Positions 34,426-42,170 of a stretch of 55,379 nt of DNA are shown here, piece by piece. The stretch is from Liquorilactobacillus hordei DSM 19519 (GTDB taxonomy: Bacteria; Bacillota; Bacilli; Lactobacillales; Lactobacillaceae), in the NCBI RefSeq assembly GCF_019443985.1, contig NZ_CP049302.1:1-55379 (forward strand), written 5' to 3'. Both the position numbers and the translations under genes were made by a program. The notes under the pieces are model-generated. The model ran no database searches and was not told the DNA's origin. It saw only the letters and a list, made by a program, of their open reading frames with translations. Each line of letters begins with the position of its first letter. The first letter of the stretch is position 1.

Positions 34426-35376
34426 ATGATAACATTAGCTGATGTTGCCAAAGAATCACATGTTTCAACGATGACGGTCTCAAGAGTGTTGCATCATCCC
34501 GATCAGGTTTCAGATGAAGTTAGACAAGCTGTTCAGCAGGCTATTAGTAAGTTAGGTTATAAGCCTAGTCGAGTTGGACAAGCCTTATCACAGCAGCGTC
34601 AATTTGCTATTCAATTTCTAATTTTAGAAGATATTCAACAAGTCGATCCATACTATGCCAAACTATTGTTATATATTGCAGATTATTTGCGTGAACAAGG
34701 TTATACATTGGAGATTAGTCATGATTTGACTGATTATTCTAGTCAAGTTGATGGAACCTTTGTCAGTGGTGCAAGACAACAAGACTTGCCATTATTAACC
34801 AAGTCATCTGATCCGATCGTATCTTATGGTCAGCTTGATCAAACGATTAAATATGTTGATATTGATAACTTCCAAGGCACCTATCAAATGACACACTATT
34901 TAGCAAAGTGTGGGTATCAAAACTTGCTTTATTTTGGACTTGATTTGAACGAGGCTTTTGCGATTTCGCGTGAGGAAGGGTATTTGCGAGCCATGACGGA
35001 ATTAAATAAAATTCCAACTATTTTTCGGATCGATAATACTGAACAGGCAGCAGCCAACCTAATCGAGCAATTAATTATAACTGATAATAGTGCGATTGTT
35101 GCGGCCACTGATCAGATTGCAATTGGAGCTTTACAACAACTTTTACACTTGGGTATTAAAATTCCCGCTGACGTTGGAGTAACTGGCTTCGATGGCGTCT
35201 TTATTAATCAGATTTCATTACAACACTTAACCACGGTACAGCAACCGCTTAAAAAAATTGCCCAATCAATGGTTGAACTGCTGTTAGGAATGATTGAAAA
35301 ACGCCCTGGAAAGTCAACTTTAATTCCCCCACAATTATCAATTGCACAAACAACTCGAGCATTAGAAGAGAAATGA
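34426..35376 (+). CDS. LacI-family repressor of the alpha-glucoside operon (MalR-like)
   Basis: 316 residues from ATG 34426 (GGAGGTGAGG upstream; the in-frame ATG at 34411 is too near the ribosome site). Residues 1-55 are the LacI headpiece (TLADVAKESHVSTMTVSRVL, LGYKPSRVGQAL); the rest is a periplasmic-binding-like effector domain (VDIDNFQGTYQMTHYL, VGVTGFDG). It is divergent from the transporter/alpha-glucosidase pair with a palindromic operator between them, so a maltose- or glucoside-responsive repressor is the natural reading. Confidence 0.9.
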   Translation: MITLADVAKESHVSTMTVSRVLHHPDQVSDEVRQAVQQAISKLGYKPSRVGQALSQQRQFAIQFLILEDIQQVDPYYAKLLLYIADYLREQGYTLEISHDLTDYSSQVDGTFVSGARQQDLPLLTKSSDPIVSYGQLDQTIKYVDIDNFQGTYQMTHYLAKCGYQNLLYFGLDLNEAFAISREEGYLRAMTELNKIPTIFRIDNTEQAAANLIEQLIITDNSAIVAATDQIAIGALQQLLHLGIKIPADVGVTGFDGVFINQISLQHLTTVQQPLKKIAQSMVELLLGMIEKRPGKSTLIPPQLSIAQTTRALEEK

Positions 35377-35467
35377 ATCTAATGCGGTATTGACAAGTTG
35401 TTTTCAAAATCCCACTATTATAACTGTTAACTAGTTAACTAATTTTTTGGAGGTGGGGGACGGTCAC

Positions 35468-35860
35468 ATGAATACAGGGGTGTTGTTTAATCAAATTTTT
35501 TTGATGTTTTGTTTAATGTTATTAGGCTTATTGGCCAACAAGATAAAATTTATTCATGAACAAACTGCTAATGATTTAACTAATATTTTATTATATTTAG
35601 TTTCACCTTGTTTAATTATCAAATCTTTTGAAATTCACTATTCAGCTCAGCGTTTAGATCAGTTATTATTGATTGCCAGTTCAATGCTGATTATCTATTC
35701 ATTGCAGATTTTGTGCTCAAAGTTGATCTTTCATGCAGTTACGGATCCACGGTTGCAGCGAATTACAAAATTTGGCAGCATCTATTCAAATGCTGGTTTC
35801 ATTGGAATTCCGCTAGTCAGTTCGTTGTTTGGTGATCGGGGTGTTTTTTATGTTTCTTAA
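35468..35860 (+). pseudogene. AEC-family (auxin efflux carrier-like) transporter, 5' part only
   Basis: From ATG 35468, behind GGAGGTGGGGG, about 130 residues: FLMFCLMLLGLLANKIKFIH, NILLYLVSPCLIIKSFEIHY and FGSIYSNAGFIGIPLVSSLF, the N-terminal helices of the AEC family (malate/organic-acid permeases). Members have about 310 residues and ten helices. The sequence breaks at FYVS-stop (35860) and continues into unrelated DNA. Confidence 0.8.
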
Positions 35861-35925
35861 GAAAAAGGAAAATATATGAGGTTTAGTGTCATGAATCCTT
35901 TTTTGGTCTTTTGGGAGATTGGATA

Positions 35926-36165
35926 TTGAATGCCAAAAAAAGAAATCAACTATTAACCGTTTTAAAAACTTTGGGAGCATTAAATGTTTTAAAAAAGGAT
36001 AATTCGTATGATATTTATATTGTGGAGAAAGCTTTTCTAAAAGTTATGTTGATTATAAATTTTCTCGGTAGTATTGGCGCTTATTTCGAATGCTGTCCTG
36101 TTACTAACGAAAAAGGTAATATTACTGTTTTTCATATTATCATCCATGATTATTCATCAATGTAA
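35926..36165 (+). CDS. Hypothetical protein, about 79 residues
   Basis: Start probably TTG 35926 with GGGAG upstream; an earlier TTG at 35911 is also open. It encodes NAKKRNQLLTVLKTLGALNV, LKKDNSYDIYIVEKAFLKVM, LIINFLGSIGAYFECCPVTN and a short tail. One possible hydrophobic helix; two adjacent cysteines. No family recognised, and it may be an internal fragment created by the break at 35860. Confidence 0.35.
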   Translation: MNAKKRNQLLTVLKTLGALNVLKKDNSYDIYIVEKAFLKVMLIINFLGSIGAYFECCPVTNEKGNITVFHIIIHDYSSM

Positions 36166-36238
36166 TTAGCATAATCACACGTTAAATAAAAAAGTGAAGT
36201 GAACCCCTGCAATTGGACAATGATCTCAGGGGTTTTAA

Positions 36239-36400
36239 TATGTCTAAATTTACTTATGAATTTCAAATGAAAATGATCATTACTTACTTTGCTAGTAAAA
36301 AATCTAACATCTTTGGCAAGTAAATATGGTGTTAGCAATCATTCTATAGTTTGGAATTGGTTTCACATACAGCAAAGGCACATCAATTTTTAAGATTTTT
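36239..36400 (+). pseudogene. IS3-type OrfA remnant
   Basis: MSKFTYEFQMKMIITYFASK followed by a stop and, in another frame, KYGVSNHSIVWNWFH: the opening and helix-turn-helix of an IS150-like OrfA with an indel between. A stem AACCCCTG/CAGGGGTT (36200-36236) just upstream is the likely remnant left end. Confidence 0.65.
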
Positions 36401-36632
36401 AGGTAAGTATAATTTGAATTAAGTCCTGCTTGAATTTGAATTTTAAAGCAGAATTGCTGTTACGGAAAGTTAATTCATGATGATTAATTGATTCAATGTT
36501 TGAATCTACTATCTCAGCGAAGCATTGATCAGAAATGATGTCATGGTAAACATAAGCTTTAATAAAGTAGGTTCGATTCTCAGAATAAAATGTTTGAGTT
36601 GAATCGGTTAAGTGCAGTTTTATATTTTTCAT
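36399..36632 (-). CDS. Hypothetical protein downstream of the S24 repressor
   Basis: 77 residues from ATG 36632 with AAAGGATG upstream. MKNIKLHLTDSTQTFYSENR, TYFIKAYVYHDIISDQCFAE, then NSNSALKFKFKQDLIQIILT: a small soluble alpha/beta-looking protein, not recognised. It follows the repressor by 16 bases in the same direction and is probably co-transcribed, so it may belong to the module's control. Confidence 0.6.
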   Translation of the reverse strand: MKNIKLHLTDSTQTFYSENRTYFIKAYVYHDIISDQCFAEIVDSNIESINHHELTFRNSNSALKFKFKQDLIQIILT

Positions 36633-36648
36633 GCGATCATCCTTTAAT

Positions 36649-37263
36649 TTAGAGCTGGGAGACATAACGGAGTGCCTTACCTAAAATCTGAATTGGATTT
36701 TCTTTACTAGAAACAATGGGCTGATATTCAGGATTATCGGGTAATAATAAAATCAGATCTTTTGAGTGTTTAATCCTTTTTAAAGTTGCTTCATTCTCGT
36801 TAGTTAGTAATACTGCTGCAATTTCACCATCTTCAACATCTGGTTGCTGCCGAATTAAAACTTTGGCTCCATCTGGAATAGTCGGAGTCATTGACCGGCC
36901 TTTAGCTTTTAAATAAAAAAGTTGCCCGGCCGGTAAATCATCTTTAGGTTCTTCAATATAACCATCAATATTTTCCTCTGCAGTAATCGGATCACCGCAA
37001 GCAATGACGCCTAAGACCGGAATTTTAACTGTTCCGGTGACCGGTTGCAGATTCTGTGGAACACCTAATAGTTCTTCTGGAGTTACTTTTAAGGCCTTTG
37101 CAAATTGATTTAAACGATTTAGTGGGAATTCTCGGGCCTTACTGAAATATTTAGAAATAGCTGATTTTGCCATTCCTGTTCGCCGAGCAAGTTCACTAAT
37201 TGAGACACCTTGTTCCTGGGCTAATTTAATAATCAACTCAATTACTTCAGTATTGGTACGCAT
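36649..37263 (-). CDS. LexA/CI-like repressor with S24 self-cleavage domain
   Basis: 204 residues from ATG 37263 (AGGTGGTGATC upstream). Residues 8-65 form an XRE helix-turn-helix (VSISELARRTGMAKSAISKY). Residues 80-204 are the S24 domain: cleavage site A-C-G (Cys89-Gly90), catalytic Ser124 in KGRSMTPTI and Lys162 in EATLKRI. Such repressors bind operators as dimers and cut themselves when RecA is activated by DNA damage. It is divergent from the holin/lysin genes, with two matching operators between them, so it should hold that module silent until damage occurs. Confidence 0.92.
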   Translation of the reverse strand: MRTNTEVIELIIKLAQEQGVSISELARRTGMAKSAISKYFSKAREFPLNRLNQFAKALKVTPEELLGVPQNLQPVTGTVKIPVLGVIACGDPITAEENIDGYIEEPKDDLPAGQLFYLKAKGRSMTPTIPDGAKVLIRQQPDVEDGEIAAVLLTNENEATLKRIKHSKDLILLLPDNPEYQPIVSSKENPIQILGKALRYVSQL

Positions 37264-37302
37264 CTGATCACCACCTAAGCAATAATTTGATTTCATTATA
37301 GC

Positions 37303-37324
37303 ATTGTTTTTTTTAGAGAACAAT
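37303..37324. promoter_or_regulatory. Repressor operator O1 (repressor side)
   Basis: ATTGTTTT-6 bases-AGAACAAT. Same half-sites and same 6-base spacing as the site at 37379-37400. Lying 40 bases from the repressor start, it probably gives autoregulation. Confidence 0.65.
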
Positions 37325-37346
37325 ACTATAAATTTTTTGTAAGCAT

Positions 37347-37375
37347 TTGACAATAGAGAACAGTGGCTGTACGCT
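37347..37375 (+). promoter_or_regulatory. Promoter of the lysis module
   Basis: TTGACA (37347-37352), 17 bases, TACGCT (37370-37375). A perfect -35 with a weaker -10, overlapping a half-operator AGAACAGT (37357-37364) and followed by the full operator O3. Confidence 0.6.
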
Positions 37376-37378
37376 AAC

Positions 37379-37400
37379 ATTGTTCTCAATAAAGAACAAT
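37379..37400. promoter_or_regulatory. Repressor operator O3 (lysis-promoter side)
   Basis: Perfect inverted repeat ATTGTTCT-6 bases-AGAACAAT just after the -10 region at 37370-37375. A repressor here would block transcription start of the small ORF, holin and lysin genes. Confidence 0.75.
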
Positions 37401-37430
37401 ACAGCAAAAAATCTTTAGGTGGTGAACTAC

Positions 37431-37643
37431 ATGAACAAAAAAACTGGTTGTTACGCGTTGTATCGTGGTGATGAGTTTGTTGATGTTGGTAATCTGAATG
37501 AATTGGCAAATAAGTATCATACATCAGTTAAAACGCTTCGTTTTAAAGCAACACCCACTTATGCAGCTAGAACTAGTTATTCGGATACAATCAGAGTTTA
37601 TAAACTGATTGAAACTACTCCAGGAGGTGAAAAATGTGTTTAA
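37431..37643 (+). CDS. Small phage-type protein opening the lysis operon
   Basis: 70 residues from ATG 37431 (AGGTGGTG upstream). MNKKTGCYALYRGDEFVDVG, then NLNELANKYHTSVKTLRFKA, and ATPTYAARTSYSDT. The pattern of Y-x-LY-x-GD plus a helix-turn-helix-like ELANKYHTSVKTLRF and ATPTY is common in small uncharacterised phage early proteins of lactic acid bacteria. Function unknown; its position between repressor and holin suggests regulation. It overlaps the holin gene by 8 bases. Confidence 0.75.
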   Translation: MNKKTGCYALYRGDEFVDVGNLNELANKYHTSVKTLRFKATPTYAARTSYSDTIRVYKLIETTPGGEKCV

Positions 37644-38001
37644 AAAAGTTTTGTTAGAGTTACGGACTTTGTGGGAAACAAATCGTCACCAAATAAACTT
37701 TTGGGTGTCTTTACTGGCTTTTGTTGGTATTATTTTGTTGTTAATTGCTAAGTGGGTCTGGCGGGTTTCAATCTCGGTAGCAGACATTTCCGTAATGATT
37801 AGTGCGATTGGTTCATTGATTATTTTAATCGGGAATTTGTTGAATAATCAGATTCTGATTGCGACTGGTGATAAGTTACAGGATCCACAGTTTAAACAAG
37901 CCTTAAATGAAGCTAATCAAACGATTGAATTGTTGACTAAAGAGATCAACGATTTAAAGCAGCAGCAAACCACAGTTACACAACAGACCGCAGATAAGTA
38001 A
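37636..38001 (+). CDS. Holin-like membrane protein
   Basis: 121 residues from GTG 37636 (AGGAGGTGAAAA upstream). Two membrane helices (INFWVSLLAFVGIILLLIAK and ISVMISAIGSLIILIGNLLN) are followed by a charged coiled coil (LNEANQTIELLTKEINDLKQ) and a QQTTVTQQT tail. Small size, two helices and the place directly before a lysin fit a phage holin, which opens the membrane for an enzyme lacking its own signal peptide. Confidence 0.8.
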   Translation: MFKKVLLELRTLWETNRHQINFWVSLLAFVGIILLLIAKWVWRVSISVADISVMISAIGSLIILIGNLLNNQILIATGDKLQDPQFKQALNEANQTIELLTKEINDLKQQQTTVTQQTADK

Positions 38002-38091
38002 TTTTTTTTACAAATAACACGAACACATGTTTGATTAGATGCAATTTCGGGTTTAAGCTAATGACAACTTAAAAGAAAGGAAGTTTTTTAG

Positions 38092-40182
38092 ATGGATCAA
38101 ATGGTATTGGCAACACAGCAATGGTTAAACAAAACTTATGGAGGAGTTAGTGGTTTTCAAAAAGCTCCAGAGAATGGTCAAACTGGTTGGGCAACAATTT
38201 ATAGTTTACGAGAAGGTTTACAACATGAGCTTAAATTAACGACATTGGGTGAGGGCTTTGGTGATAAAACTAAGGAGGCTTTAGCAAAAGTAATCGATAA
38301 CATTAAAAAAGATTCTCCAAGCAATATTATAAAATTAATTAAGGGGGCTTTTTGGTGCAAAGGGATTAGTCCGAATAGTTTTACGGAAAGTTATGATGAA
38401 GATCTAGCAGCAGCAATTAAAACGCTACAGAGTGATGCAGGAATTACTGCCGATGGAATTTTGACAGTTAATTTAATGGCAGCTTTATTTGATATGAGTG
38501 CTTTTGTTTTAGTAGCTGATGGTGATTCTAGAATTCGTGAAATGCAGCAAGCATTGAATAAGAAATATAACGCTGATCTAGGAATTCTACCGTGTGATGG
38601 TATTTATCAACGTGAGACTAATACAGCATTAATTTATGCATTACAAAGAGTCGAAGGAATGGATGCGGCAACAGCTAATGGAAACTATGGTCCCGGAACA
38701 ATTACCAGAACTCCAACTGTTTCCCAAGGGACAACAGGTGAAATTGTCCAAATCATTCAATATGGCCTGTATGTTAACGGCTTTTATGATGGTGCTTTTG
38801 ATGGTAGTTTTAGTTCAAAGGTCAGTGATGCTATTATCGCTTTTCGAAAATTTATGCACTTGAATCCATATACTGGGACAGCAGATTTGACAGTTATTAA
38901 GGGACTGCTGACAAGTAATGGAAATACTGATCGGGATTCAACTGCTTTTGATACCGCAACACAACTAACGGCAGCCACAGTAGCTAAATTTAAAAATTCA
39001 GGTTTTGAAATTGTAGGTCGTTACCTTACTGGAACAGTTGGGACAGGTAGCAATGAACGTCCTAAGAATCTAACGGCTGGTGAAATTGCATTAATTACTG
39101 CAGGCGGTTTGAGTATTTTCCCAATCTATGAAGATGGTGGATATGAAGAAAAGTATTTCACTAAGAGTCAAGGAACGGTAGATGGTGGTATCGCCACAGC
39201 GGTAGCACGTAAGTTAGGTTTTCCTGAAGGAACAACAATTTATTTCGCGGTTGATGTTGACATTCAAGATGGGGACATTGATGGAACGGTTATCCCATAT
39301 TTGAAAAATGTTTTAGCAGCAGTTGATGGATCTGGTTACACAGTGGGTATTTATGGAACTCGTAATGTTTGTTTACACGCTGAAAAAATTGGAATTAAAT
39401 ATAGCTTTGTTGCAAATATGTCGTATGGTTGGAGTGGAAACTTAGGCTTTAAAATGCCATCTAATTGGAGTTTTGATCAGTTTACGGAATACACAGCAGG
39501 CTCAACTGGGATTGATATTGATCAAGATGCTGCTTCTGGAAAAGATCAGGGGGTCAATAAATTTGACAAAGTTACCGATATATCTGCGAAAGAAGCCTTG
39601 AAATCATTATGGCCAAATTGTAAATATGATTTAGAAGAAGACTTTACACTATTTAATAGTAATTGGATGAAAATTACCGGTAAGATCACTGATTCGTTCC
39701 AGAAGACAGATGGCAGTACTGTTATTACTATAAAAAATGGCAAAGTTGATGGGGCAAGCATGAACGGCTTTCTAAATTCTTTAGGTGTCTCAACTAATAC
39801 GATCAATGATCTTATTATTGAAAAAATTGATAATCTCAGTTTTACCAGTGAAATTGAAAATGGTCAATTTACTATTAAAGCAACAACCAATACTGATGGT
39901 TCTTATACTTTTGAAGTTGCTTGGACAGCTTTTGAAACTAAAGAAGGGATTCTTGATGAAGCACTGACTATTGCTTTGGAAATCAAGATTAATTTGCCTG
40001 ATTTTCCGAGTTGGGAAACATTTGCTATCAGCTTTAAAAATATTGTTAAAGTTGTTTCTGTCGCGGCATTTGCTGGTGGATTGGGGATTATTATTATTGG
40101 AGCTATACCAGAAAGTATTTCCACCGCAGTTGTTGCGGCTGTTACCGCAATATTTGTCTCTTTAGTTAAGGATATTGCATAA
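38092..40182 (+). CDS. Large lysin-like protein: binding repeats, DUF1906 domain, C-terminal hydrophobic hairpin
   Basis: 696 residues, AAAGGAAG upstream, no signal peptide. Residues 1-270 hold about three to four peptidoglycan-binding-like repeats (AIKTLQSDAGITADGILTVN; REMQQALNKKY; IQYGLYVNGFYDGAFDGSF). Residues 287-485 are a DUF1906 (Rv2525c-type) TIM-barrel glycosidase-like domain: VGRYLTGTVG, LSIFPIYEDGG, IYFAVDVDIQDGDIDGT, GIYGTRNVC, ending GIDIDQDAASG. Residues 490-645 are unlike known lysin modules. Residues 651-696 form a hydrophobic hairpin (VVSVAAFAGGLGIIIIGAIP, then STAVVAAVTAIFVSLV). Ordinary endolysins are 250-450 residues and lack such an end. A cell-wall hydrolase or bacteriocin-like effector released through the holin is the best reading. 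Confidence 0.8.
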   Translation: MDQMVLATQQWLNKTYGGVSGFQKAPENGQTGWATIYSLREGLQHELKLTTLGEGFGDKTKEALAKVIDNIKKDSPSNIIKLIKGAFWCKGISPNSFTESYDEDLAAAIKTLQSDAGITADGILTVNLMAALFDMSAFVLVADGDSRIREMQQALNKKYNADLGILPCDGIYQRETNTALIYALQRVEGMDAATANGNYGPGTITRTPTVSQGTTGEIVQIIQYGLYVNGFYDGAFDGSFSSKVSDAIIAFRKFMHLNPYTGTADLTVIKGLLTSNGNTDRDSTAFDTATQLTAATVAKFKNSGFEIVGRYLTGTVGTGSNERPKNLTAGEIALITAGGLSIFPIYEDGGYEEKYFTKSQGTVDGGIATAVARKLGFPEGTTIYFAVDVDIQDGDIDGTVIPYLKNVLAAVDGSGYTVGIYGTRNVCLHAEKIGIKYSFVANMSYGWSGNLGFKMPSNWSFDQFTEYTAGSTGIDIDQDAASGKDQGVNKFDKVTDISAKEALKSLWPNCKYDLEEDFTLFNSNWMKITGKITDSFQKTDGSTVITIKNGKVDGASMNGFLNSLGVSTNTINDLIIEKIDNLSFTSEIENGQFTIKATTNTDGSYTFEVAWTAFETKEGILDEALTIALEIKINLPDFPSWETFAISFKNIVKVVSVAAFAGGLGIIIIGAIPESISTAVVAAVTAIFVSLVKDIA

Positions 40183-40212
40183 AAAAACCATTAATAATTT
40201 TACTGACAACTT

Positions 40213-40250
40213 TTGACTGTAGGAGTAATATTATCCTATAGTCTTTTTTT
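40213..40250 (+). terminator. Hairpin with T-run after the lysin gene, overlapping a possible promoter
   Basis: GACTGTAGGA (40215-40224) / TCCTATAGTC (40234-40243) followed by TTTTTTT. The same bases contain TTGACT (40213-40218), 18 bases, TATAGT (40237-40242), which could start transcription of the next gene independently. Confidence 0.6.
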
Positions 40251-40267
40251 AAGGGGTGTTATAAATT

Positions 40268-40801
40268 TTGGTAGTAATTAAACTTATTTTGGAATGTTTA
40301 ACAATTGCTTTAATAGTAATAGGTACATTCCGATTTAAATCAGCTGGAGATTTATCCAAACAAATGCGAGAATTTCGTCAAAGAAAGAATATTGAATTAA
40401 CACAAGAAAATTTGAATCAGCAAAAAGCTTATATAAAGTTACACTCGAATAATATCTACTGGCTTGGATTGAATATTACAGTTTTTGCACTGATAATCTT
40501 GTTGATGGTATTAGGGTATGCGCTACATGATGTTTTAGTTGAAAAAGACAGTGGAGATGCAATATTTCTTTTGGAAGGAGTAATGTCATTAATTGCGACC
40601 GCCTTTGTATTCCTAAATCAGAAAATATTTTCAGATGGACAATTGATTAGAAAAAATTATATTGCTAGACATCCTGAAAATGACTTAAAGTTGTTTGTTT
40701 ATCCAAATGAACTCGCTATACAGTATCAAAAGAAAAATAAAAAGGGCGCATTCTTATTTTTTGTTGCTGGTGTGATAGCAATTGTTGCGAACATAATTTA
40801 G
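40268..40801 (+). CDS. Four-helix membrane protein, candidate immunity protein
   Basis: 177 residues from TTG 40268 with AAGGGG upstream. Helices at about 2-21 (KLILECLTIALIVIG), 57-85 (LGLNITVFALIILLMVLGYA), 97-118 (LEGVMSLIATAFVFLN) and 159-176 (GAFLFFVAGVIAIVANII), with a basic loop between the first two (SKQMREFRQRKN). No family recognised. A separately transcribed membrane protein right after a toxin-like gene with a hydrophobic hairpin resembles colicin-type immunity genes; that is inference from position and shape only. Confidence 0.6.
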   Translation: MVVIKLILECLTIALIVIGTFRFKSAGDLSKQMREFRQRKNIELTQENLNQQKAYIKLHSNNIYWLGLNITVFALIILLMVLGYALHDVLVEKDSGDAIFLLEGVMSLIATAFVFLNQKIFSDGQLIRKNYIARHPENDLKLFVYPNELAIQYQKKNKKGAFLFFVAGVIAIVANII

Positions 40802-40837
40802 TTAGAAAAATTGGTAATGTAATTTCGAGCTAGTTTT

Positions 40838-41091
40838 CTTATTGATGTATGGTATCGGTATCTTTCAACCAGCCAATATTGCCTCCATTATGCAAATCGG
40901 TGATCAGAATGAGCAGGGAAGTCTCGGTTCATTACAAAGAATGGTACAAAACATTGCCATTGCCACTGGCACAAGGTGATTTAGGTAGTGGCATCAGGAT
41001 TAATTGGGACATAACCTTGATATTAGTGCTCATTATTATTTTCTTAAGTGTGTTTTTCGATAAAGAATCAGTGCTTAGGTTCTTTAAATAA
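40838..41091 (+). pseudogene. Drug-efflux MFS (DHA2) transporter remnant
   Basis: In one frame YGIGIFQPANIASIMQIGDQ, NEQGSLGSLQRMVQNIAIAT, a conserved stretch of 14-helix drug transporters, interrupted by stops; in another frame the last helix (TLILVLIIIFLSVFF) and end DKESVLRFFK. Several lesions. The start of the open frame at 40849 (SFNQPILPPL...) is an out-of-frame reading. Confidence 0.65.
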
Positions 41092-41178
41092 GAGTAATTT
41101 ACCTATTTAAAGACAAATAAGATAATATACTATAATTTAGGAATTTGAATTTATTCTGGAATATCTTTGACTGTCCTT

Positions 41179-41364
41179 TTATTTTCCAGAATTGCTGATT
41201 CTGTGTATTCCAAATTTTCTTTGACAGTCTATGTTTAATGCCATATTCTTAATAACGTCGACACAACTCATGATGATTTGATAAAGTCTAATTTCATTCT
41301 GTAAACGCGGATTTTCTTTAATATGTTGGCGTTTGCAGCCATGACATTCACTTTGTGTCTTCAC
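41179..41364 (-). CDS. Unrecognised short reading frame near the resolvase
   Basis: 61 codons: KTQSECHGCKRQHIKENPRL, QNEIRLYQIIMSCVDVIKNM, ALNIDCQRKFGIHR. A CxxC pair and helical composition suggest a real small protein or a fragment. No decisive ribosome site. It lies downstream of the serine recombinase in the same direction, in an otherwise empty 330-base stretch. Confidence 0.3.
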   Translation of the reverse strand: MKTQSECHGCKRQHIKENPRLQNEIRLYQIIMSCVDVIKNMALNIDCQRKFGIHRISNSGK

Positions 41365-41422
41365 TAAAGCATAGTCATATCAGATTTTAATAAATAACAA
41401 ATTATATGTATAAATTGATCAC

Positions 41423-42064
41423 TCACCGTTCTTGCTGATTTTTTTCTTCTGCATGATATTTTTCAATTCGATATAAAGTTACAGGTGCAATACCCAACAT
41501 TCTGGCAATCTGTCTCTTCGTGAGATCAGCATTGCCAGCTTTTTTTTGATCCAATAACTTACAAGCTTCTTTGTAAATATAACGTTTTTGTCTGTTAGGA
41601 GAATCTGGACCATATTCACGGACTTTACCTTTATATTTACCCTGTTTTTTAGCAATTTCAATACCTTGGCGTTGACGTTCACGAATTGTTTCGCGTTCTT
41701 CCTGGGCGATATATTTATAAAGCTCCACGATAATATTAGTAATCAGATTGCGCAGATTAGGGTCCTCAATGCCGGCAAAGCTTGGTAAATTTAGGACATT
41801 TAACGTAGCGCCTTGATGGCGTATTGCTTCTATAATACCGGTCAAATCTTTAGAATTACGACCTAAACGATCCAGGCTAACGACAATCACTTCATCATCA
41901 TCACGCAAATAGTTCAGCATTTTTTGCAGCTGGGGGCGATCAGAGTCTTTACCAGAAATTTTTTCCTGGAAGATTTTGGTCACTCCGGCACTTTTTAGTT
42001 GTTCAAGTTGGCGTGCTAGATTTTGATCTCGGGTACTAACACGAGCATAACCAATTTTAGTCAT
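41423..42064 (-). CDS. Serine recombinase (Tn3-resolvase/invertase family)
   Basis: 213 residues. The catalytic domain starts TKIGYARVSTRDQNLARQLE (serine in YARVS), with VVSLDRLGRNSKDLTGII, the arginine-rich active-site segment, and the long E-helix YIAQEERETIRERQRQGI. The C-terminal helix-turn-helix is DLTKRQIARMLGIAPVTLYR. Plasmid enzymes of this kind resolve multimers or invert DNA at short sites; matching sites may be the TACCCTA repeats at 25413, 27585 and 42130. Intact. Confidence 0.93.
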   Translation of the reverse strand: MTKIGYARVSTRDQNLARQLEQLKSAGVTKIFQEKISGKDSDRPQLQKMLNYLRDDDEVIVVSLDRLGRNSKDLTGIIEAIRHQGATLNVLNLPSFAGIEDPNLRNLITNIIVELYKYIAQEERETIRERQRQGIEIAKKQGKYKGKVREYGPDSPNRQKRYIYKEACKLLDQKKAGNADLTKRQIARMLGIAPVTLYRIEKYHAEEKNQQER

Positions 42065-42129
42065 TTTTCAGTATACCTCCGGGTCACTTATATGTAACTA
42101 ATAATAATGCACTTCCTAGATAGTTACAA

Positions 42130-42139
42130 TAGGGTACAC
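42130..42139. repeat. Recombination-site-like sequence, copy 3 (inverted)
   Basis: TAGGGTACAC, the complement of the GTGTACCCTA core found at 25413-25422; 66 bases upstream of the intact serine recombinase start. Inverted relative to the other two copies. Confidence 0.4.
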
Positions 42140-42170
42140 TCCAAACGCACACTTATTAGTTTTTAACCAT

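Noticed and set aside
36399..40801. Complete prophage
   Set aside because: Only repressor, small ORF, holin and lysin-like genes are present. No integrase, replication, packaging, capsid or tail genes lie on either side.
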